Assembly (NCBI GenBank): GCA_964564735.1
Contig: CAZMCH010000031.1
Coordinates: 1-39,672 of the forward strand
Length of the DNA stretch: 39,672 nucleotides
Source of the DNA: CAZMCH01 sp964564735
GTDB lineage: Bacteria > Poribacteria > DTPJ01
Direction of reading: 5' to 3'
A program made the position numbers and the translations under genes. Numbering within the stretch: the first letter of the stretch is position 1; every line of letters starts with the position of its first letter. The notes under the pieces are model-generated. The model was not told the DNA's origin and made no database searches. It worked only from the letters and a program-made list of their open reading frames with translations. Of this stretch, positions 1 through 7,463 are shown in pieces.

Positions 1-784
1 ATTGTGATGTCAGTGATGTTTGCCTTGTGGTGGGTGTTACACCAAAAAAGCCAACTTTAGCCCCATCATGATCAAGATCACCTTCGATTTCTAGTCTTTT
101 ATCATTATGTATAATTAAAGCGTTATCAAGCGTAGTTGAATTATCAGCAATGACTTTAATAACAACTCTCGACCCCAATTTTCCCGATTCGTGATTCTGA
201 TTTGCATAAAAATACACCCCAGCACAAGTAGTCCATATAGTTCCATTTGATGCTTGCGCAAGAAACTTTCCAACTTCATCATTCGCAAGACAATATTCAT
301 GTGTCCCAATAGTGCTAGACCTAGATCGACCGAGAAGTATAAAACCGCCATTAGCATTACTCGCATTATAACGAAACGATCCAATACCACTTGATGAATG
401 AACTTCTAGTTTGTTCCCTGATGATGCGGTATATCCAACAACGACATTTCCACCATCTTTGATATATATACCGTTGTTATCATCATCAGTGACCAGTAAA
501 CCATCTGAATCTCTAGCCCGGATTTGATCTGCTATGATTTTATTGCCATCTCCCAAATCCCAATCATTCGTCAAAGCAATTGAACCATCATGTTTTATAA
601 CATCATTTTTTTCTGCTTTATTATCTATTAGAGCCTTCAGTTCATTATAAAAACCTGTTTCAGAATCAGAAAAAGCAAAATCTCTAAGACCCTCTATTTG
701 CGCAAGTTCTTCAAGGGATAACATCAACTCACGTTTTTCACTTTCGGTTAGTAAAGACAACTTATCATCTATCTCAAACATCAT
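1..784 (-). CDS. Phage tail-fibre-like structural protein (3' end outside window)
   Basis: An uninterrupted frame reads leftward from a double ATG at 784/781 to the window edge (261 codons seen), preceded by an AAAGG ribosome binding site. The first 60 residues are helical and acidic. After that the protein becomes glycine/asparagine/aspartate-rich with short beta-prone stretches such as DGLLVTDDDNNGIYIKDGG, and near the edge GAKVGFFGVTPTTR. This style is typical of phage tail fibres and receptor-binding appendages; the GFFGVTP-type ending recurs in metagenomic phage appendage proteins, as far as I recall. It lies 15 bp after the tail-completion gene as the last visible gene of the head operon. 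The C-terminus and any adhesin or peptidase domain are not visible. Family assignment is inference from composition. Confidence 0.6.
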   Translation of the reverse strand, partial: MMFEIDDKLSLLTESEKRELMLSLEELAQIEGLRDFAFSDSETGFYNELKALIDNKAEKNDVIKHDGSIALTNDWDLGDGNKIIADQIRARDSDGLLVTDDDNNGIYIKDGGNVVVGYTASSGNKLEVHSSSGIGSFRYNASNANGGFILLGRSRSSTIGTHEYCLANDEVGKFLAQASNGTIWTTCAGVYFYANQNHESGKLGSRVVIKVIADNSTTLDNALIIHNDKRLEIEGDLDHDGAKVGFFGVTPTTRQTSLTSQ

Positions 785-799
785 TCTTGCCTTTCACAT

Positions 800-1714
800 T
801 TAGTTTTCTATGGATATTCTGACAACATTGTCATTATTATCTCCAAGAAGCAACCATTCACAATTGAAAACACTGAAATCATTTTTAGAGAAAGGTATAA
901 TCAAATTATTACATACTGCTTTAGATGCCTCAATTTCTAGCTTTTTGCCATCATCTGTCTTAATCATTTGAAACAACACCTGAAGATAAGCAGGATATGA
1001 GTTTTGATTCAATTGATATGTTGTTGCAGAAGTCAATGAATCATTTAACTTACCTTCAGGATTATTTTCTATATTCCATAGTAAATTAAGAATAGAAGGT
1101 TTGAACATTACTTCCTCAATAGTTAATTTTGCTGTCCCGCTTTTGTAATAGATCGCCTTAGAAAATCTTTCTTGCGAATTGCGCAATTCATAATCGAAGG
1201 ATATATCAAGGCTGACTTTACCCCTGAATTTTGCAACTTCCTTACTGGGATCACTGCAAACAAACTCACTATCAGCATATAAAACACCATTTGCACCAAT
1301 AGTTACTGACAAACCTAATATGCTGTAAATAACATTATATTTTGCAGTAAGTCTCAAGATTCTGTGAGTTTTATCAAACTTATTTTCATCAACTGATTCC
1401 TCGTATATTGAATGAATTTTTCTATAAGAATCTGAAATCCCCAATCCATTATTATCTAATAAGGCTTTTATTCTGTTGTATATGTTCCATAATTGTTTTT
1501 TACCACCGTCAGAATATACATCTACAATCAAGCTTGCCCTTGTGATTCCGACAGTTTGAATTTCTGATGCATCAGAGCTAATTCCGAGTAATATACATGG
1601 ATAATTTGCGGACTCCGAATTATAGCCAGTTCTAATATTATTCTCAGAAACCATACCTGTTAATATAGAATCTTCTGTTAATTTGTTTCTAACAGCCCTA
1701 AGTATTAAATCCAT
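800..1714 (-). CDS. Tail completion (DUF3168-like) protein with tail-tube-like C-terminal domain
   Basis: 304 residues; the ATG at 1714 has a strong AGAGGAG site. Residues 1 to about 130 resemble the DUF3168/tail-completion family: a helical start (MDLILRAVRNKL), a PCILLG strand, then alternating strands and a helix. Residues about 130-304 form a second beta-rich part (GLSVTIGANGVLYADSEF, then KVSLDISFDYEL) that looks like a phage tail-tube or similar barrel. Usual tail-completion proteins are about 110-150 residues, so this looks like a fusion or an extended variant. It sits between the head-tail stopper and a fibre-like gene, which fits a role at the head-tail junction or in the tail. The DUF3168 part is moderately sure; the C-terminal part is inference from secondary-structure pattern. 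Confidence 0.5.
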   Translation of the reverse strand: MDLILRAVRNKLTEDSILTGMVSENNIRTGYNSESANYPCILLGISSDASEIQTVGITRASLIVDVYSDGGKKQLWNIYNRIKALLDNNGLGISDSYRKIHSIYEESVDENKFDKTHRILRLTAKYNVIYSILGLSVTIGANGVLYADSEFVCSDPSKEVAKFRGKVSLDISFDYELRNSQERFSKAIYYKSGTAKLTIEEVMFKPSILNLLWNIENNPEGKLNDSLTSATTYQLNQNSYPAYLQVLFQMIKTDDGKKLEIEASKAVCNNLIIPFSKNDFSVFNCEWLLLGDNNDNVVRISIEN

Positions 1715-1767
1715 ATATAACTCCTCTTAATAAATATTAGCTTGAAATTAATATCCAAACAGTATTT

Positions 1768-2148
1768 TCAATTTTTCTTCCTCAAAAAAGCTTCTTTGTG
1801 AGTATGCCAACAGACTGAAAGCAGAACATCATAATTAGCACCATCATAATCAGTAACAACATCACCTGAATTTATTTCTTGTTCAGCAGATAATATTATA
1901 TGATGGGTTGTTTCTTCTACAATACCTTGTGCTGTCATCTCATAACTGCTATCCAAAGACGAAGAACTAGGCGATTTGACCATAGAATTAATTGAACATT
2001 TTACATTTGTTGCTCTTTCTGTTAGAATCCATGTTAATTCACCAAGTTCATTTCTAGGTCCTTCTGCATAATAACTGATAGTGCAATATTCATAATCATT
2101 TTGTAGTATATCTATTGGATTAACTCGTTTTCTCATCAAAAGAGACAT
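1768..2148 (-). CDS. Head-tail joining (stopper/adaptor-like) protein
   Basis: About 126 residues beginning MSLLMRKRVNPI. The frame stays open to an ATG at 2157, but the AAGG motif lies directly against that codon. It stands nine bases from the ATG at 2148, which I prefer. The protein has the size and build of phage head-closure proteins (SPP1 gp16 / HK97 gp10 type): a short basic N-terminus, then beta strands including ATNVKCSINSM and HHIILSAEQEINSGDVV, the latter resembling the 'must define a parameter then record it' barrel of these proteins. Its place between the connector and the tail-completion gene is exactly where such a protein is expected. Assignment rests on position, size and strand pattern rather than a diagnostic motif. 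Confidence 0.45.
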   Translation of the reverse strand: MSLLMRKRVNPIDILQNDYEYCTISYYAEGPRNELGELTWILTERATNVKCSINSMVKSPSSSSLDSSYEMTAQGIVEETTHHIILSAEQEINSGDVVTDYDGANYDVLLSVCWHTHKEAFLRKKN

Positions 2149-2174
2149 TTTCGTCATCCTTCATTTATAATGGC

Positions 2175-2687
2175 TTATCGTTTACTATATGTTCTCGAAA
2201 AACAAACATTTCTTGCACCTGTAAAAGCCCTATGATATTGAGCCATCTCCATCAAATCATAATGGGTATATGATACAGAACCTCGATTCCATGCTTTTGC
2301 TCTATTTTGATCCATCGCCAATTCTTCCAAGCATTCAGCAATAGCACCATGAATATTATATGATTTCGCATCCAGATAATATGTACAACCTTGTTGCTCA
2401 GTAAAGGTAAATGTCCCATCTAAAAGATTAGACATATATTTTGTGTTTGGAACCTCTATTGCATTTGATGACTTGTTATCCCACAAGAATACATCAGCCT
2501 CAAGCATACCAAAATTACTTCTATATACTTTCATACTGGGATCATACATGAGTGGTTCTCTGAATAAGTAAACACGGTGCATGTCAAGATAATCTTGTAG
2601 CTCTTTATCCTGCCAGATTGAAAGGTCATTATCATTCACTTTATTTCTGAGAAATGCAATCAGCCAAATCATAGAATCTCTTAACAT
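2175..2687 (-). CDS. Head-tail connector (adaptor, gp6/gp15-like)
   Basis: 170 residues; ATG at 2687 with GCGAGG seven bases upstream. The N-terminal part (MIWLIAFLRNKVND, then WQDKELQDYLDMHR) is helical and matches the opening of phage connector proteins that dock under the portal: an 'IxxLR..v.D....fsDeel...Ld..' pattern. The C-terminal half (GAIAECLEELAMDQNRAKAWNRGSVSYTHYDLMEMAQYH) is a helix pair as in the same family, where it contacts portal and stopper. It lies between a small structural protein and the stopper. The call is family-pattern plus position; I see no contradicting feature. Confidence 0.6.
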   Translation of the reverse strand: MLRDSMIWLIAFLRNKVNDNDLSIWQDKELQDYLDMHRVYLFREPLMYDPSMKVYRSNFGMLEADVFLWDNKSSNAIEVPNTKYMSNLLDGTFTFTEQQGCTYYLDAKSYNIHGAIAECLEELAMDQNRAKAWNRGSVSYTHYDLMEMAQYHRAFTGARNVCFSRTYSKR

Positions 2688-2722
2688 ATCATAACCTCGC
2701 TATTTTACATCATTTTCAATAA

Positions 2723-3121
2723 TTATATACTTGCCGCAGTTGCCACAATACCTAGTAATGTATCAACTCCAGAAGTTATTGCTTGTGAACTTACTCTAAA
2801 ATAACTTGCTGAAACGGGTATAGATATAACATAATTTCCTGTTTCTTCTATTATTCTTGTTATTAAAATATGTTTCATATCATATAAAGATGGAAATTCA
2901 TCTATTGCGCTCTCTTGATACCAATCTGATTTATTTTCTGAATATTCTATTTTCAAACGACATCCAGCAGAATCACCCTTTGTAAAACTAATCAATAATT
3001 GAACTTGATTTGCTCCTTGTATGTTCATGACTTCCGAAGTCACAAAAGACGTTGTTAGTTCTGTTAACTGACGCATGGATTTTGATATTAAATTATTCTG
3101 AGTTAGCAATGATGTTGCCAA
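2723..3121 (-). CDS. Small phage structural protein, unrecognised
   Basis: About 132 residues. The frame can be opened at 3136, but that codon is part of the GGAGG site; the in-frame TTG at 3121, eight bases after GGAGG, is the better start (MATSLLTQNN). The protein is beta-prone with an immunoglobulin-like look: VQLLISFTKGDS, CRLKIEYSENKSDWY and YFRVSSQAI strands are spaced like those of phage decoration or Ig-like head proteins. It has no signal peptide or membrane segment. It follows the major capsid gene after a 300-bp non-coding stretch, where decoration or head-fibre proteins are often coded. No specific function is claimed. Confidence 0.5.
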   Translation of the reverse strand: MATSLLTQNNLISKSMRQLTELTTSFVTSEVMNIQGANQVQLLISFTKGDSAGCRLKIEYSENKSDWYQESAIDEFPSLYDMKHILITRIIEETGNYVISIPVSASYFRVSSQAITSGVDTLLGIVATAASI

Positions 3122-3189
3122 TTTCTTTACCTCCAAAATAAAACTGAAAGCTAACTTGGGCTATTTCTTTTTTGCAACGTTAAGGACTT

Positions 3190-3313
3190 ATGATTAAATA
3201 ACTTCCCTATTTATTTATTGGAGATTTTCTCCATAGATACACCACAGGCAAGCGTTTTCCCCTCTTGGGAGGGGATTAAGGGGTGGATTTAAACAAGTAA
3301 GTTATTTAATCAT
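3190..3313. repeat. MITE-like element with 15-bp perfect inverted ends
   Basis: The ends ATGATTAAATAACTT (3190-3204) and AAGTTATTTAATCAT (3299-3313) are perfect inverted copies. Inside are two small hairpins: GGAGA-TTT-TCTCC at 3221-3233, and CCCCTC-TTGG-GAGGGG at 3259-3274, the latter followed by ATTAAGGGGTGG. The 'cccctcttgggaggggattaaggggtgg'-style core looks like a motif I have seen as dispersed small repeats in several uncultured and Bacteroidetes/Chlorobi-type genomes, but I cannot verify that here. No coding capacity. It could be a non-autonomous transposable element or a repeat mobilised by a host transposase. Confidence 0.5.
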
Positions 3314-3355
3314 GGATCCTAAATATAAAAAAGCCAATAATATCATTTATAATGT

Positions 3356-3422
3356 TTTATCGGATGCTGACTAATGATTATTAGATGAATAAATATAAAA
3401 TGTGTTATCAGCATCCGATAAA
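3356..3422. repeat. 15-bp inverted repeat (long-loop hairpin) ahead of the capsid 3' end
   Basis: TTTATCGGATGCTGA (3356-3370) and TCAGCATCCGATAAA (3408-3422) are perfect inverted copies separated by 37 AT-rich bases. It begins 25 bp downstream (in transcription) of the capsid stop at 3447. It could stabilise the capsid mRNA 3' end or act as a terminator, but there is no clear U-run directly after the stem on the leftward strand. The long spacer also fits ends of a tiny inserted element. Confidence 0.5.
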
Positions 3423-3446
3423 CAGCACCCAGCAATATTAAAAATA

Positions 3447-4571
3447 TCAGCTTAATCCATATCTATAAGCATGGGCTTTTTCATTCATAAGTTCCAAAGT
3501 ATAGTCTCCACCGATCCATCTTCTTTCAGAATCACCATCTGTCGCCAATGGTTTCATATAAAATGGTCGTAAATAGCCAAGAGCAACCTTTTCTGTATCT
3601 AGCATATAATATTCCCCGTCTGCTATTAATCTATGTGGAATAATGGCTATCGGACCAACACCAAGCGGATTGATTATGCTTGTAATCTTGAAACCACCTA
3701 TTGTTGTTAGAACATCCGTCTGTATTCTGTTTGCATAAAGATTGGATATATCTTGAGCCATTTTGCCAGAAGTAATAATTACTCTTGGTATTCCGCCGTT
3801 ATCCCATATCTTGCGTATATCATCTTCGATTGCTACTGTATCAATATTTCCACTATCGGGCGTTCGGTTTGTTGAGATCATAGCCCAGAGACCACCCATT
3901 GTTCTATATGTTGTGCTACCATTCCCGATCTGAGCTTTAACGCCCATTATCAATGTCTTTTCCAACTCAAGAGCAAGTTGCCTCATACCTTGCATGACTT
4001 GATAATCTATTTCACTTGTTATCCCACCAAGTTTTTTTATAGCTTCTTGAACGCCTGAAACCTCAACAGTTCGACTAAATGTCTGAACATAATTTGATGG
4101 TCTTGTTCTTGACCTTGCGACAGCTTTTTTCCCATTAGCACCTTCATGTTCTACCTGTGATATTATATGCACCGTCGCGCCTGATTCATGTGTTGACGCA
4201 GTAGTACTACCATAGCCTCTAACAACTGTGCAAACATCTCCCGAGACTCCCGTAACAAGCATATATTCTTGATCAATCCGAATTATAGTATTATAGACAT
4301 CAACATCCGGAGCAAATTTATCAGCACCATCTCCGGTTGTTACTGTTAAAGAAGTGCTTTGTGTGCTAATAATCGCCTCTGCAAGAGCTGTTTTTTGTGC
4401 TGTTAACTCATCTTCAATCCATTCTGCCTTTGTTTCTGATACCTGAACCTTTGGAAGTAAAAGCTGCAAAGGTGTATCTGACGGTGAAATATTGTGAATA
4501 CCCTCGGCAACCCAAATGTCTGCTGATAATGATTGATCGTATGTCTGCATTAAGTCCGTTATAATAGCCAT
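3447..4571 (-). CDS. Major capsid protein, SU10/DUF5309-like
   Basis: 374 residues; ATG at 4571 with AGGAGG upstream. The N-terminal PSDTPLQLLLPKVQVSET and WIEDEL segments, the TTGDGADKFAPDVDV and VVRGYGST loop (residues about 80-125) and RTRPSNYVQTFSRTVEVSG (about 152-170) match the SU10-type major capsid family (DUF5309 in Pfam, HK97 fold). The C-terminal half has the expected spine-helix (QVMQGMRQLALELEKTLIMG) and a RVIITSGKMAQDIS strand-helix pair typical of the A domain. It follows the scaffold gene by 43 bp, the normal order. Expected role: it forms the procapsid shell on the scaffold. Length and motif order look intact. Confidence 0.85.
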   Translation of the reverse strand: MAIITDLMQTYDQSLSADIWVAEGIHNISPSDTPLQLLLPKVQVSETKAEWIEDELTAQKTALAEAIISTQSTSLTVTTGDGADKFAPDVDVYNTIIRIDQEYMLVTGVSGDVCTVVRGYGSTTASTHESGATVHIISQVEHEGANGKKAVARSRTRPSNYVQTFSRTVEVSGVQEAIKKLGGITSEIDYQVMQGMRQLALELEKTLIMGVKAQIGNGSTTYRTMGGLWAMISTNRTPDSGNIDTVAIEDDIRKIWDNGGIPRVIITSGKMAQDISNLYANRIQTDVLTTIGGFKITSIINPLGVGPIAIIPHRLIADGEYYMLDTEKVALGYLRPFYMKPLATDGDSERRWIGGDYTLELMNEKAHAYRYGLS

Positions 4572-4614
4572 ATTAAATATAACCTCCTAATAAAGTTTTT
4601 ATTTTTCTTGTTTT

Positions 4615-5292
4615 TTATTTCTTTATTCCATTCTCTGATTCCCATGCCCGATTAAAAATTCTTGTTGCCTCCAATATCTTGCCCTGCCTTGTTAGATCTC
4701 TGGCTTGATATTTTAGCTGTTCAATCTGATTTGAATTACTTGTTTTTGGCTTGGGCAAATTACCTTGTTTGGGTGCAGGATTTGTTGGTCCATAATATGT
4801 CCTAATTTGCCCTTTTCTCAAATACGGTTTTGATTCGCCAAGTTCCTTTACTAACTCAAAAACCTTATCTTCATCAACATTACCATCTTCATCTATATCT
4901 ATTTGGCTAAACTCTATTAAAGATATTGCATCTTTGGGATTGCAATAGCCTAATATGCTTGCCGCATTAACTATTGCAGATTCTTTTGCTGATCTGGATA
5001 TTTTCCCTCTAAGTGAATGTAATTCTGTCTCAGTTTTTGAGGCTATTGATCTTAGTTTCTCAATCTCTTCTTTATTTGATGCCTCCAAAGTTCTTTTTTC
5101 CTCATCAATTTTTGTCTTGATCGATTGGAGTTCCTTCCTGTATTTAGCCGCTTCTGACCTAACTTTTCTCAGTTCTGATATAGGAACTAACATTTCTTTA
5201 TCTTCTTCTAACATATCTTCAGTTATGTCATTAGAAAATAGTTCTTCTTTATTACTTAATTGAGCTTCTTGCTCAATATTTTTATTGGTCAT
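4615..5292 (-). CDS. Capsid scaffolding protein
   Basis: 225 residues; ATG at 5292 with AGGAGG five bases upstream. The protein is charged and acidic at the N-terminus (ITEDMLEEDKEM), followed by a long predicted coiled coil (residues about 35-105, KVRSEAAKYRKELQSIKTKI and onward). Next comes a short globular part with a calcium-loop-like DIDEDGNVDEDKVFE (about 131-145) and a basic C-terminal tail containing PKPKTSNSNQ. Coiled coil plus basic capsid-binding tail immediately before the capsid gene is the classic scaffold layout. Scaffolds are poorly conserved in sequence, so the call relies on architecture and position. Confidence 0.75.
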   Translation of the reverse strand: MTNKNIEQEAQLSNKEELFSNDITEDMLEEDKEMLVPISELRKVRSEAAKYRKELQSIKTKIDEEKRTLEASNKEEIEKLRSIASKTETELHSLRGKISRSAKESAIVNAASILGYCNPKDAISLIEFSQIDIDEDGNVDEDKVFELVKELGESKPYLRKGQIRTYYGPTNPAPKQGNLPKPKTSNSNQIEQLKYQARDLTRQGKILEATRIFNRAWESENGIKK

Positions 5293-5398
5293 CTTGACCT
5301 CCTGTTTTGCGGTTCTTCCGCTATTATTCAGCTATAGGTTTTTTGATCTAACTATAGCCTTTCTGGCTGGTTATCTTATACTCCTTAAAGTCTCTCCT

Positions 5399-5418
5399 TC
5401 CCAAAGGAGACTTTGGGA
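5399..5418. repeat. Short hairpin between portal and scaffold genes
   Basis: TCCCAAAG-GAGA-CTTTGGGA is a perfect 8-bp stem with a tetraloop in the 171-bp portal-scaffold gap. A second weaker pair, GCTATAG/CTATAGC, lies near 5331-5357. Neither is followed by a good U-run, so mRNA processing or stabilisation is as likely as termination. Confidence 0.4.
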
Positions 5419-5463
5419 AATTTTAAGCAGTTAATAAATATAAAAAACTAATTTATTTGACCA

Positions 5464-6817
5464 TTATAGCCCTATAGCCATATTTTTTGATTCCGATTCA
5501 ATCTGTTTCATTTCTGCCTCTATATCTTCTATGCCTCTTTCTTCCATAATCTTTCTTCTCGACTTGATCTTATTACGGATTTCCATTTCATGAACCTGAA
5601 TTTGTGCGTGTTCATCAATAGGTAATCCACCAGTAAAGCGCATTTTTGTCTTAAAGTCGGTATAATTACCAATACCTAAAAGCTCACATGCCTTAAATAT
5701 CATTTGATTCAATTCCCGAAAACGATTTCTCAAAATCATTTCTTTCTTCTGACATTTTCGTTCAAGAGGCATATAGTGCAACCTTAGTGCATATCCACTT
5801 ACTACTCCTCCTTCTGGTTTTGTAAATACAATCTTTGGTATTTCCGTAACTGTGCATATCTGATCTGTTATCTTATCTATTGCATGGATAAAAGGCATTA
5901 TATCTGCACCTTCTATAATTTGAAGCCTACCATTTTCATTTGGAACTTCTATAATACTTCCAGGATCCATGCTGATTTTATGACCTTTGGGGGTTTGACC
6001 ACCAAATATCACCATCCTTTGAAATGCTTGATTATCCATAGTTAAGAGCATATCTGTAATGACTTTATTAAGAGCATCCTGAAGATCAGTCATTACTTGC
6101 AGATCACTCACACCAAATTCAAGATCATCAACCGTATTTTTTATATGTATTATTGGTATAAAGCCAAGAGCATTTTCCTGAATATCTACTAATTGCCATT
6201 CTTCCTGATGAAATATCTGAAATGAATTTTTCCTATAACTATCTCCAAGTTCATAGTATTCAACTACATCAGGACGAAAAACTTGAGCCTTCCATTTCTN
6301 NNNNNNNNNCAGATTTTTCATCTTCATCAAACCATTGTATTGCACAATACATCATTTCCTTATAATCATCTGAACGATATCGAGGAAAGCATAGTTCCGG
6401 TCTTAAAACTCTTATCTTTATTTCATCGTTTTCAATATAAAGTTTTAAAAATACATCACCTTTTTTACACATTATTGTAATCGCTTTTAGCATCTCTTCA
6501 TAAAGCAATCCATTTGCATCATAAACTTCATATAAAAGCCGTTCTGCTTTATCAGCTTCTTGTTGGTTAGCACCATTATGATTGACTTCAATCCCTATCT
6601 CACCCGAACATATATATTCTACAGCCGAATCTACTACAACCCGACAATAATTATTGACTGTTCCCAATTCCGACTCAAGAGCCGCTTTTATTTTGGGTGG
6701 TATGTTGATATTTTGATCTCCGTTATAATAGGAATCATATATGGCATAATTACTCAATCTCTCATGGTATTTCTGATTATGTAGCCAATGTAAAAAAGAC
6801 TCATGTATCAAATTCAT
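5464..6817 (-). CDS. Phage portal protein (SPP1 gp6-like), broken by an assembly gap
   Basis: Two frames on either side of ten Ns (6300-6309) together make about 450 residues of a gp6/DUF-type portal. The N-terminal part has INIPPKIKAALESELGTVNN and CRVVVDSAVEYICSG, hallmarks of this family. The C-terminal part has FIPIIHIKNTVDDLEFGVSD and DLQDALNKVITDMLLTMDNQAF. The latter resembles the family segment that follows 'P(v/i)v.f.n'. The two parts differ by one reading frame, which an N run of placeholder length explains; I do not read it as a biological frameshift. The ATG at 6817 is preferred because GAGAGG stands eleven bases before it; the alternative GTG at 6829 overlaps that site. The portal forms the DNA channel at the capsid vertex and binds TerL. 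Confidence 0.85.
6300..6309. other. Assembly gap (10 N)
   Basis: Ten unresolved bases inside the portal gene. The length is probably a placeholder, since the flanking portal frames are not in register across it. Confidence 0.99.
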
Positions 6818-6915
6818 TATTCTATGCACCTCTCGTTTTGCTCAACATCCATTTGGCATGAAAAAACTATTCATCATTTTCTTTGCTTGACCAAATTAAT
6901 TTTTTATATTTATGA

Positions 6916-6950
6916 CCCTTGAAAACTTCCTTTCCCAATGTTTTCAAGGG
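6916..6950. repeat. 11-bp inverted repeat between holin and portal genes
   Basis: CCCTTGAAAAC (6916-6926) and GTTTTCAAGGG (6940-6950) are perfect inverted copies around a 13-base loop. It lies in the 223-bp holin-portal gap, with no reading frame there. It could attenuate late read-through or protect mRNA ends. There is no U-run next to the stem on the leftward strand. Confidence 0.45.
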
Positions 6951-7040
6951 CAGGTTTCTTCTTAAAACCTTGCAATATGAACGTTTTAAGCTCTGATATG
7001 AGTGTTATATTTATAGAATTAAGGCACAAATAATAGTCAT

Positions 7041-7385
7041 TCAATTATCTCTATTATGATTATAGAGTCTATTAACACAAGCTCTTATTTTATTTCTTAA
7101 CTTAGAGTCATTAAATTTATCATCTAATTTTTGACTCTGCTTGATTTTTGCCAAAGCAAGTTCCTCTTTTTCAAATGATGAAAGCATATTTACTCTACTA
7201 TCCTCTTCCACAGCCCTTACAGATTCCTCAACAATACGATCTATGATTTCCCATTCTTTCGAACTTATCTCAACATCGAGCTTGTTTGAAATAATTTGAC
7301 AACCTTTCTTTACTAATATGAAACCGATTGCCAATAATGTCGGCACAGCAAGTTTTACAGTCAAATCCAAAATATCATCCCACAT
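7041..7385 (-). CDS. LLH-family-like phage holin
   Basis: About 114 residues. The preferred ATG at 7385 has GGAGG five bases upstream; the upstream in-frame ATG at 7397 overlaps that site. One N-terminal membrane segment (TVKLAVPTLLAIGFILVKKG, roughly residues 7-26) is followed by a charged helical domain with EWEIIDRIVEESVRAVEE. This matches the layout of the phage LL-H holin family: one TM segment, then an acidic/basic helical tail with 'A/SV.aveq'. Holins form the membrane lesion timing host lysis. It lies between terL and portal; lysis genes are more often at the end of the late operon, so the position is unusual. No endolysin is visible in the window. Confidence 0.6.
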   Translation of the reverse strand: MWDDILDLTVKLAVPTLLAIGFILVKKGCQIISNKLDVEISSKEWEIIDRIVEESVRAVEEDSRVNMLSSFEKEELALAKIKQSQKLDDKFNDSKLRNKIRACVNRLYNHNRDN

Positions 7386-7463
7386 AATATCCTCCATAAA
7401 CTTGATAATTAATCATTTAATATTGCATTACTGCAAAATCAACAGTCTATTTTTTCACTGATA

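Larger units (their letters stand above)
3122..3446. other. Non-coding gap between capsid and downstream structural genes
   Basis: This is 325 bp with no credible reading frame inside a phage operon that is otherwise tightly packed. It contains two separate inverted-repeat elements, listed separately (3190-3313 and 3356-3422). The spacing suggests an insertion, or an RNA structure that limits read-through from the capsid gene into the connector genes. Confidence 0.7.

Noticed and set aside
115..390. 91-codon minus-strand open frame
   Set aside because: It lies inside the fibre-like gene in another frame; the 784-to-edge frame has a ribosome site and phage-like composition, this one has neither.
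5464..6829. Programmed frameshift or split portal gene
   Set aside because: The register change coincides exactly with ten Ns, so an assembly gap is the simpler explanation.
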